From Roseomonas sp. (lineage in GTDB: Bacteria > Pseudomonadota > Alphaproteobacteria > Acetobacterales > Acetobacteraceae): a stretch of DNA of 12,038 bases. Under the pieces are notes generated by a model, which saw only the letters and a program-made list of their open reading frames with translations, made no database searches and was not told the DNA's origin. A program made the translations under genes and the position numbers. The DNA lies in contig JADCFR010000065.1 of the NCBI GenBank assembly GCA_020249415.1, positions 1-12,038 of the forward strand, written 5' to 3'. Below, in pieces: positions 6,874 to 12,038 of the stretch (position 1 is the stretch's first letter; each line of letters starts with the position of its first letter).

Positions 6874-6889
6874 ACCGGACCACTAGGCT

Positions 6890-7705
6890 TCACTTCAAAC
6901 AGCGCAGAAACAGCGTTGAAGGATGCGCAACCTCCCCCACCGCATCGGCTGCGCGGGGTGCATCATTGGCCGCACCTTGCGTCACCTGCACATTCTGTTC
7001 GCGCAGGAACTCCAGCGCTTCCGTGTGCTTCACGGCAAAATTCACATTTTGTGGGATATCGCCTGTCTGTCGCGCAATCTGACCGGCATTGAGTTTTGAC
7101 ACCACCACCCCAATCACCTGCCCGCGCATATCCAAAAGCGGCCCGCCGGAATTACCCGGCTGCACCGGTGCGCTGATTTGCAGATGGCGTTGATTATCGG
7201 CAAGTCCCGCGAGCGCCGAGACCTCTCCGGTCGTGAGCGTCGGGCCGGATGAAAGCAGGCCCGCCAAGGGGAAACCGTAGGTCACCACGCCTTCACCCCG
7301 GCGATAGGTGCCAGCGCTGCGGAAGGGCAGGATGGGCCCGGCCTCGGCTTCGGTACTGAGCAAGGCCAGGTCGCGCGTTGCATCACTTGCCATGACACGC
7401 GCTGGCACTTCCTGCCCATCGGGCAGGCGCGCGGCCACCTCGGCGCAGCCCTCAATCACGTGATGATTGGTCATGATCCGCCGCGCCGCCACCACAAAGC
7501 CGGTGCCGGAGGAAACCGCGCGGCGCGCAACACGCTCACCAGGGGCGAGTGGCGGCGGCTTGTCGCGTGGCAGTTCAGCCCCGGCGCCTTGGCGGGGCAA
7601 GGGCGGGGGTTTTTCGCTCGGCAGCGCGGCGCGCGGCGATTGCGCCATGGCAGCCGCCGCCAAACCAAGCCCGAACAGCCCCAACAGAAATGCGCGCTTG
7701 ATCAT
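6890..7705 (-). CDS. Secreted trypsin-like serine protease (S1C / Trypsin_2, Deg-like, no PDZ)
   Basis: This 271-residue exported protease probably acts on periplasmic or extracytoplasmic proteins. The N-terminal signal peptide is MIKRAFLLGLFGLGLAAAAM followed by AQS. A proline-rich segment follows with two near-repeats, EKPPPLPRQ and DKPPPLAPG (about 31-55). The catalytic triad is complete: H82 in MTNHHVIEG, D112 in TRDLALL, S186 in PGNSGGP. Two cysteines (C87 and C269) could pair. Unlike DegP/DegS there is no PDZ domain; the chain ends after the protease fold. I chose the ATG at 7705 over an in-frame TTG at 7741 because it starts the signal peptide. It is the last gene of the minus-strand run, 44 nt after radC, and converges on the MFS gene. 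Confidence 0.9.
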   Translation of the reverse strand: MIKRAFLLGLFGLGLAAAAMAQSPRAALPSEKPPPLPRQGAGAELPRDKPPPLAPGERVARRAVSSGTGFVVAARRIMTNHHVIEGCAEVAARLPDGQEVPARVMASDATRDLALLSTEAEAGPILPFRSAGTYRRGEGVVTYGFPLAGLLSSGPTLTTGEVSALAGLADNQRHLQISAPVQPGNSGGPLLDMRGQVIGVVVSKLNAGQIARQTGDIPQNVNFAVKHTEALEFLREQNVQVTQGAANDAPRAADAVGEVAHPSTLFLRCLK

Positions 7706-7749
7706 GAGAGGTTTCTGCCGCGCCAAGGCCCTGCTGGTCAATGTTTCCG

Positions 7750-8502
7750 TTAAAGATGCCCTTCGCGCCGGAAGGAATAATGCCGGCCATTGCCAATGAT
7801 CAGATGGTCATGCAGCACGATGCCGAGCATGGTCGCGGCCTGACCGATCTCCCGCGTCATGTCCACATCCGCACGGGAGGGGGAGGGATCGCCCGAGGGG
7901 TGATTATGCACCAGGATCAGCGCTGTCGCCTGCAATTCCAGGGCGCGGCGCACCACTTCACGCGGATAGACCGGCGTGTGATTGACTGTGCCCTTGGCCT
8001 GCGCCTCATCGGCGATCAGGCGGTTCTTGGCGTCCAGAAACAGGATGCGGAATTGCTCGATCCTCTCCCGCGATAAGGCCGCGTTCAAATAGGCGATCAG
8101 CTTTTCCCAATTGTTCAAAACGGGGCTTTCGCGCACTTCCTCCCGCGCCAAACGCAAGGCAGCGGCCTGGATGCAGCGGAGCGCGGCAATGCCGGCCTCG
8201 CCCAGGCCCTCAATCTGGCCAAGCTCCTGAACGGGCGCGCTGATGGCGCTCGCGAAGGACCCGAAGCGCGTCAGCAAGGCGCGGGCGATGGGCTTGGTAT
8301 CGCGCCGGGGCAGGGCCAGAAATAGCGTCATTTCAAGCAATTCATGATCGAGCAGCGCATCCGGCCCGGCGCGCAGCAGCTTTTCGCGCATGCGGGCGCG
8401 ATGCCCCAAATGGCCGGGGGGTGCCTCGGCCGCATCAGAGACAAGCTCCAGCCCTGGCAGGGCGCTGGCCTCAGCGAGGCCCTTGGTCTTGCGGATCGCC
8501 AT
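7750..8502 (-). CDS. radC: RadC family protein (UPF0758, JAB/MPN metal-binding domain)
   Basis: This 250-residue RadC protein has an N-terminal UPF0758 helix-hairpin-helix-like region with GHRARMREKLLRAGPDALLD (about 33-52) and the LGQIEGLGEAG hairpin (about 94-104), then a C-terminal JAB/MPN domain with the zinc-binding signature HNHPSGDPSPSRADVD (H199, H201, D212). Despite its name, its role in DNA repair is doubtful and its real function is not settled. The start is the ATG at 8502. The same frame stays open far upstream through the DUF2306 gene, but that part is not family-like. It follows the DUF2306 gene by 68 bp, a gap with an A/T-rich patch that could hold its own promoter. Confidence 0.93.
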   Translation of the reverse strand: MAIRKTKGLAEASALPGLELVSDAAEAPPGHLGHRARMREKLLRAGPDALLDHELLEMTLFLALPRRDTKPIARALLTRFGSFASAISAPVQELGQIEGLGEAGIAALRCIQAAALRLAREEVRESPVLNNWEKLIAYLNAALSRERIEQFRILFLDAKNRLIADEAQAKGTVNHTPVYPREVVRRALELQATALILVHNHPSGDPSPSRADVDMTREIGQAATMLGIVLHDHLIIGNGRHYSFRREGHL

Positions 8503-8570
8503 GTTCCAACCCGTTGGCGCTTTGGTTTGCGCGCGAATTCGAATGGCTAAATAAAACCTATGGTAGAAAT

Positions 8571-8969
8571 TTACCAGCCAAAAACAACGCGGCCCATGAT
8601 CCGCCCGGGCAGCAGGGTGAAGGCCCCGGTCACCAGCAGGGCGCCCAGATAGAGCCCAATCATGGACCTGCGATGCGCCCCGATCCGCCCCCGCCGCGCC
8701 AGGAACACCGAGGCTGCCAAACCACACAGGGGGAAGGCCGAAAGCCCATGAATCCAGCTGAACCGCCCTGGCCCGGCAACCCCTGTAATGCCGATGGATG
8801 AAAGCGCCACAATTGCCATCAGCACGACCCAGCACCACCCCAGCAGCCGATGTGCCCCGGTGCCTTTTGGGCGAAGGAATTGCACCAGCCCAAGCACAAT
8901 AGCCGCCAGTGCCGCTGCCACATGCGCCTGCACCAGCCAGGGGGCGGCCAGCAGCGGCGCCAGGCTCAT
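8571..8969 (-). CDS. DUF2306 family four-helix membrane protein
   Basis: This 132-residue integral membrane protein is of unknown function. Four hydrophobic segments are visible: about 8-32, 40-61, 71-91 and 101-122. Family hallmarks are HRLLGWCWVVLM (about 40-51), the histidine in SWIHGLSAFPL (H74) and the C-terminal MIGLYLGALLVTGAFTLLPG. The conserved histidines H16, H40, H74 and H99, close to membrane edges, could bind a metal or heme, but this is speculation from placement. Its ATG at 8969 overlaps the map stop as ATGA (4 bp), so translation is probably coupled to map. Confidence 0.82.
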   Translation of the reverse strand: MSLAPLLAAPWLVQAHVAAALAAIVLGLVQFLRPKGTGAHRLLGWCWVVLMAIVALSSIGITGVAGPGRFSWIHGLSAFPLCGLAASVFLARRGRIGAHRRSMIGLYLGALLVTGAFTLLPGRIMGRVVFGW

Positions 8970-9772
8970 CCGCTATAGGGCGGCTTATGCAGGCCCTTGG
9001 GCGATAGGGTGAAAATCTCCACCCCATTCTCTGTCACGCCAACCATATGTTCGAATTGCGCGGAAAGGGACCGGTCGCGGGTCACTGCGGTCCAGCCATC
9101 ATCCAGGATTTTCACCTCGGGCCTTCCGGCATTCACCATGGGCTCCACGGTGAAGAACATGCCGGGCTTCAGCTTCGGCCCTTCGCCGGGGCGACCGAAA
9201 TGCAGCACATTGGGCGGTTCATGAAAGTGCCGGCCAATGCCATGGCCGCAAAAATCCCGTACCACGCTGAAGCGATGCCTTTCCACATGCACCTGGATGG
9301 CGTGCCCGATATCGCCCAAAGTCGCGCCGGGACGAATGGCGGCAATGCCCTTCATCATGGCGTCATAGGTCACATCCATGAGAAGTTTTGCCTTGGTGGA
9401 GGCTTCCCCGGCCACATACATGCGGCTGGAATCGCCATGCCAGCCATCCAGGATGACGGTGACATCAATATTGATGATATCGCCATCCGCCAGTACGCGG
9501 TCCCCCGGAATGCCATGGCAGACCACGTGATTGACCGATGTGCAGGAAGATTTCGTGTAGCCCCGATAGCCAAGGGTCGCCGGAATCGCGCCACGTGCCA
9601 CCATGTAGTCATGGCAGAGCCGATCAATCTCCCCGGTCGAAATCCCAGGGCGCACATGGGCCGTGATCATATCGAGCGCCTCGGCCGCAAGCTGCCCCGC
9701 GCGGCGCATGGCAGCGAAATCCTCAGGCTTGTGGATGGTGATACGGCGAGATTCGCCGCCTTGCTGCTCCAT
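8966..9772 (-). CDS. map: Methionine aminopeptidase, type I
   Basis: This 268-residue cytosolic metalloprotease removes the N-terminal Met from new proteins. All five metal ligands of the pita-bread fold are present: D103 (NIDVTV), D114 (GDSSRM), H177 (CGHGIG), E210 (FTVEPM) and E241 (QFEHMVGV). The substrate-side histidine lies in VCHGIPG (H86). The sequence GYRGYTKSSCTSVNHVVCHG is the classic type-I signature, and length is typical. The start ATG at 9772 gives a normal leader. It is 65 bp downstream of the methyltransferase, a gap containing a stable hairpin, and overlaps the DUF2306 gene by 4 bp. Confidence 0.97.
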   Translation of the reverse strand: MEQQGGESRRITIHKPEDFAAMRRAGQLAAEALDMITAHVRPGISTGEIDRLCHDYMVARGAIPATLGYRGYTKSSCTSVNHVVCHGIPGDRVLADGDIINIDVTVILDGWHGDSSRMYVAGEASTKAKLLMDVTYDAMMKGIAAIRPGATLGDIGHAIQVHVERHRFSVVRDFCGHGIGRHFHEPPNVLHFGRPGEGPKLKPGMFFTVEPMVNAGRPEVKILDDGWTAVTRDRSLSAQFEHMVGVTENGVEIFTLSPKGLHKPPYSG

Positions 9773-9795
9773 GGGGTCTCAAGGCTCGTGATTGT

Positions 9796-9825
9796 TGCCG
9801 CCCCAAAATGCGCTGTGGGGCGGCA
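9796..9825 (-). terminator. Hairpin between methyltransferase and map
   Basis: A perfect 10-bp stem TGCCGCCCCA / TGGGGCGGCA with a 10-base loop sits 12 nt after the methyltransferase stop and about 23 nt before the map ATG. It has no T-run. It could partly terminate or process the transcript so that map is expressed at a different level, but that is inference. Confidence 0.4.
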
Positions 9826-9837
9826 GGATGCAAGGCT

Positions 9838-10725
9838 TCACTTGGGTTTGCCGGCTTTCTCACCGGTGCCGATTTCGGTCGAGCCCAAAGCATCCGCAAG
9901 CCGCGCCGTGGCACTGCCAGGCCGCGCCGGCTTTTGCTGGGTGGGGGAGGGTGCCCAGCCGGTCAGCACCAAAAGCCTGAGCGGCAGATCAACCTCGGCA
10001 CCGCCAAGCCGCGCCGCGGCCATGGGAAACAGGGCGCGCGGCGGGGTGCGGCCATCGCGCGCCAGCACGGCATTCGCCTCCCCCGCCGCGCGCAGATCGG
10101 CGAAAATCCCGAAGGCGGATTTGTAGCGAAGCGCCATATCCTCGGCATCCGCGACCGGCAGCGCGAAGCCCGCGCGCTGCAAAAGTGCGGCGCCATCGCG
10201 CAATTCCGGAAAGGGGGAAATGCGCGGCGAGATACCGTCGCGCAATTCCGCCTCAACCTCGGCCAGCGCCGAGCGCAGGGCGCCGAAGCTCGGCAGGCCA
10301 GGGAGGCTCGCCAGGAACAACCCATCCGGGGCCAGCGCGCGGCGGATTTGGATCAGCGCCCCCGGCAGGTCATTCACCCAATGGAGTGAGAGCGATGCCA
10401 CCACCAGGTCAAAGGCGCCCTCGGCAAATGGCAGGAATTCCTCATCCGCCGCCACCGCCAGCCCGCCGCCTCGTGCGGCCATGGCCGGCGCCAGATCGGC
10501 CGAGACAATGAAGGGAATGCCGCGTGCGGCGAGCTTCGGCGCCACAAAGCCGCGTCCGCCCAAATCCAGCGCACGGGTGAAGCGGCGCGTGGTGTCATCC
10601 AGCCGATCGAGCAGCCTATCGGCGGCATCCTCCAGAATGGGCGCCACCTGATCCACGCGCGCGGCGGCCCGCGCACGGCGGCGCGCGACAAGGGCCCGGT
10701 CAAAGACGCGCATCTGGTCGGTCAT
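9838..10725 (-). CDS. SAM-dependent methyltransferase-fold protein, NDUFAF5/BioC-like
   Basis: This 295-residue class-I methyltransferase-fold protein has FDRALVARRRARAAARVDQV at its N-terminus and VASLSLHWVNDLPGALIQI at about 108-126. Both are strongly like the mitochondrial complex-I assembly factor NDUFAF5 (C20orf7) and its alphaproteobacterial homologues. The SAM-binding motif I is ALDLGGRGF (about 52-60), slightly off the usual DLGCGxG, and the acidic residue after strand 2 is D77 in SADLAPAM. In mitochondria NDUFAF5 hydroxylates an arginine of NDUFS7; whether the bacterial protein does the same is not known to me. I use the ATG at 10725 because the longer frame (to 10857) overlaps the divergent cupin gene and its extra residues are low-complexity basic. 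It heads the minus-strand run, with AAGG 5 nt before the start inside a dyad. Confidence 0.85.
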   Translation of the reverse strand: MTDQMRVFDRALVARRRARAAARVDQVAPILEDAADRLLDRLDDTTRRFTRALDLGGRGFVAPKLAARGIPFIVSADLAPAMAARGGGLAVAADEEFLPFAEGAFDLVVASLSLHWVNDLPGALIQIRRALAPDGLFLASLPGLPSFGALRSALAEVEAELRDGISPRISPFPELRDGAALLQRAGFALPVADAEDMALRYKSAFGIFADLRAAGEANAVLARDGRTPPRALFPMAAARLGGAEVDLPLRLLVLTGWAPSPTQQKPARPGSATARLADALGSTEIGTGEKAGKPK

Positions 10726-10729
10726 GGGG

Positions 10730-10756
10730 CCTTGGGATGCACCCTGTTTCCCAAGG
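10730..10756 (-). promoter_or_regulatory. Inverted repeat overlapping the methyltransferase ribosome binding site
   Basis: CCTTGGGA (10730-10737) and TCCCAAGG (10749-10756) form a perfect 8-bp dyad with an 11-bp spacer. On the minus-strand mRNA the second arm contains the AAGG likely used as Shine-Dalgarno, 4-5 nt before the ATG at 10725. It could act as an RBS-hiding hairpin or as an operator in the 83-bp divergent region. Confidence 0.4.
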
Positions 10757-10794
10757 GCGCAAGACGGGTTAGAGTTTTCCTCGAATTTGCCTCT

Positions 10795-10800
10795 GGAGGA
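10795..10800 (+). promoter_or_regulatory. Strong Shine-Dalgarno for the cupin gene
   Basis: GGAGGA lies 8 nt before the ATG at 10809 and is the best ribosome binding site in the window. It fixes the start and suggests high expression. Confidence 0.75.
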
Positions 10801-10808
10801 AAAAAACC

Positions 10809-11423
10809 ATGAACGCCACCGACGTAAAGGCCGCCCGCGCTGCCGCCGTTGCTTCAACCATTGACCGCATTCGTGTGATTGAACGGAGCCAGGGCGTCAG
10901 CCGATCCTCGCTTGAAGAGATCAAGGGCGAATTGATGAAGCTCGCCGCGCAGGAACATCTTTTCCCGTCGAGCGAATTCCCGCCGCCGCCGAATGGCGAG
11001 AAGGGCAGCCGGCGCTATATGTTGCAGGAAGATGAGAATAATCTGTTCGCGCTTTATCTGAATGCGCTCAATCCCGGCAATGAAACCAAGCCGCATGACC
11101 ACACCACCTGGGCCTGCGTGGTGGCCGTTGATGGGCAGGAATTGAACAAGGTTTATGACCGGCTGGATGATGGGTCTGATCCCACGCGCTGCGAATTGCG
11201 CCTGCGTGAGGAAATCATGGTGGAACCTGGCCGCGGCATTGCGCTGATGCCGGAAGATATCCATTCCATCCACACGACCGGCAGCGTGCCGACACGGCAT
11301 TTGCACATGTATGGCCTGGCGCTCGAAAAGCTTGATGATCGCAAGGCTTTCGATGCGGAAACCGGCGAAGTGAAGCCCTATAACACGAATTTCATGGCAC
11401 CGACGGCAACGCCCAAAGGCTGA
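10809..11423 (+). CDS. Cupin, cysteine/3-mercaptopropionate dioxygenase-like
   Basis: This 204-residue protein probably has a double-stranded beta-helix fold with a mononuclear iron site. KPHDHTTWACVVAV (about 94-107) supplies H96 and H98, and ALMPEDIHSIH supplies H152, giving the three-His set of thiol dioxygenases; HLHMYG (164-169) matches the HxY of their C-terminal motif. These enzymes add O2 to a thiol to make a sulfinate. The Ser of the usual Ser-His-Tyr triad is replaced by His (H164), so activity or substrate may differ. A long N-terminal helix, about 1-50, is typical of the family. The start is set by GGAGGA 8 nt upstream. A rhodanese begins 7 nt after its stop, supporting an organic-sulfur role. 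Family call is good; exact substrate is not shown. Confidence 0.82.
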   Translation: MNATDVKAARAAAVASTIDRIRVIERSQGVSRSSLEEIKGELMKLAAQEHLFPSSEFPPPPNGEKGSRRYMLQEDENNLFALYLNALNPGNETKPHDHTTWACVVAVDGQELNKVYDRLDDGSDPTRCELRLREEIMVEPGRGIALMPEDIHSIHTTGSVPTRHLHMYGLALEKLDDRKAFDAETGEVKPYNTNFMAPTATPKG

Positions 11424-11430
11424 ACCGACC

Positions 11431-12038
11431 ATGGCCCGGATGATTGATGCGGCCAGCCTGAAGGGCTGGATCCGAGATGGGCAGGAATTGGCCATTCTGG
11501 ACGCGCGCGAAGATGGCGAATTTGGCCGTTCGCATCTTTTCTGGGCCAATCCTTGCGGGCTTTCGCGCATGGAACTCCGCGCCCGCGCCATCCTGCCGCG
11601 CCTCGCCACGCGCATTGTCTGCGTGGATGGCGGGGAGGGCCTGGCGCCGCGCCTCGCTTCCTATCTGGAAGGGATTGGGTGTTCGGATGTGTCGGTGCTG
11701 CAAGGCGGCACGCCGGCTTGGGTTGCGGCGGGGTTTGTCGCATTTTCGGGTGTGAATGTGCCTTCCAAGGCTTTCGGTGAATGGGTGGATCATCATTATG
11801 AAACCCCCTCGGTCGATCCCGAGGAGCTGAAGGCGATGATGGATGCCGGCACGGATATGGTGATCCTGGATAGCCGGCCGATGGATGAATTCAACCGCAT
11901 GTCCATCCCCGGCGCGGTGGATGTGCCGGGCGGTGAATTGGTCTATCGCATCGGCGAATTCGTGACACGGCCTGAAACCACGGTGGTTGTGAATTGCGCG
12001 GGGCGCACACGGTCCATCATGGGCGCTGAATCGCTCCG
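11431..12038 (+). CDS. Multi-domain rhodanese (thiosulfate sulfurtransferase-like), cut by the right edge
   Basis: From the ATG at 11431 the frame MARMIDAASLKGW... stays open for 202 codons to the window end. Domain 1 (about 1-110) has ILDAREDGEF, a loop with C64 (CVDGGEG) and the domain-end motif LQGGTPAWVAAGF. Domain 2 starts near 125, with ILDSRPMDEFNRMSIPGAVD and a canonical catalytic loop CAGRTRS at C189. Domain 2 therefore looks active; in domain 1 the loop has a Cys but no matching Arg, so it may be weak or structural. Homologues of this architecture are much longer (about 500 residues, four domains), so over half is probably missing. It starts 7 nt after the cupin and is very likely in one operon with it, handling sulfane sulfur or sulfite from thiol oxidation (inference). 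Confidence 0.9.
   Translation, partial: MARMIDAASLKGWIRDGQELAILDAREDGEFGRSHLFWANPCGLSRMELRARAILPRLATRIVCVDGGEGLAPRLASYLEGIGCSDVSVLQGGTPAWVAAGFVAFSGVNVPSKAFGEWVDHHYETPSVDPEELKAMMDAGTDMVILDSRPMDEFNRMSIPGAVDVPGGELVYRIGEFVTRPETTVVVNCAGRTRSIMGAESL

Noticed and set aside
8554..8576. Hairpin-like TGGTA / TACCA overlapping the DUF2306 stop, with T-rich sequence after it
   Set aside because: Only a 5-bp A/T-rich stem and a broken T-run; too weak to call a terminator inside a likely operon.
8503..9027. A long upstream extension of the radC frame (to a 425-residue product)
   Set aside because: The added residues are Gly/Arg/Pro-rich, not RadC-like, and overlap the DUF2306 and map genes on the same strand in another frame. 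The RadC N-terminus fits the ATG at 8502.
6885..9843. Shared 11-mer AGGCTTCACTT near the ends of the protease and methyltransferase genes
   Set aside because: Both copies sit at stop codons of minus-strand genes and similarity does not extend; probably chance.
9047..10126. Plus-strand ORF of 359 residues opposite map and the methyltransferase
   Set aside because: It spans two well-supported minus-strand genes plus their intergenic hairpin and has no recognisable domain.
10726..10857. N-terminal extension of the methyltransferase to 10857
   Set aside because: It overlaps the divergent cupin gene and its strong ribosome binding site; the extra residues are basic low-complexity, and family similarity begins at MTDQMRVFDRALV.
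1..12038. Search for a CRISPR array, tRNA or rRNA gene, or toxin-antitoxin pair
   Set aside because: No regularly spaced repeats, tRNA-like cloverleaf or rRNA stretches were seen; the Abi fragment has no partner gene in the window.

Overview
The window comes from a GC-rich alphaproteobacterium. A Rhodospirillales/Acetobacteraceae-type genome fits best, judged from protein style: an NDUFAF5-like methyltransferase, a thiol-dioxygenase-like cupin followed by a multi-domain rhodanese, and a COG-style RadC next to map. That placement is inference; no rRNA or marker gene is present to settle it.

Layout. (1) Bases 1-366 are the 3' part of an Abi_2-family (abortive-infection-like) gene on the minus strand. 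It runs off the left edge, looks less GC-rich than the rest, and has lost its 5' part. (2) Bases 367-1849 are a complete 1,483-bp IS1182-like insertion sequence with an intact 449-residue transposase, 16-bp terminal inverted repeats (15/16) and CTAG on both sides. (3) Bases 1879-5036, minus strand, hold a family-5 (Dpp/Opp-type) periplasmic solute-binding protein and, upstream of it, a PuuB/DAO-type FAD amine oxidoreductase. A 245-bp gap between them contains a possible short ORF and a leader hairpin. (4) Bases 5156-6676, plus strand, encode a 14-TM DHA2-type MFS exporter divergent from the oxidoreductase. (5) Bases 6677-6889 are a convergent intergenic region rich in small inverted and direct repeats. 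(6) Bases 6890-10725, minus strand, are a five-gene run transcribed as methyltransferase, map, DUF2306 membrane protein, radC, trypsin-like protease. (7) Bases 10809-12038, plus strand, hold a thiol-dioxygenase-like cupin and the start of a multi-domain rhodanese, a likely sulfur-metabolism pair, cut by the right edge.

How it fits together. The right half is ordinary chromosomal housekeeping. The left end is a rearranged locus. The IS has CTAG at both ends, but joining the two flanks does not restore one gene: on one side is the middle of an Abi gene, on the other the stop of the solute-binding-protein gene only 25 bp away. A simple insertion does not explain that. Deletion or recombination between IS copies, or insertion at an existing breakpoint, would. 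No permease or ATPase genes for the binding protein are visible. I found no CRISPR array, tRNA or rRNA, and no convincing wholly new system. The most interesting items are the IS/Abi junction, a short unannotated ORF with coding-like codons, a hairpin that could hide a ribosome binding site, and a cupin that departs from the thiol-dioxygenase Ser-His-Tyr triad.
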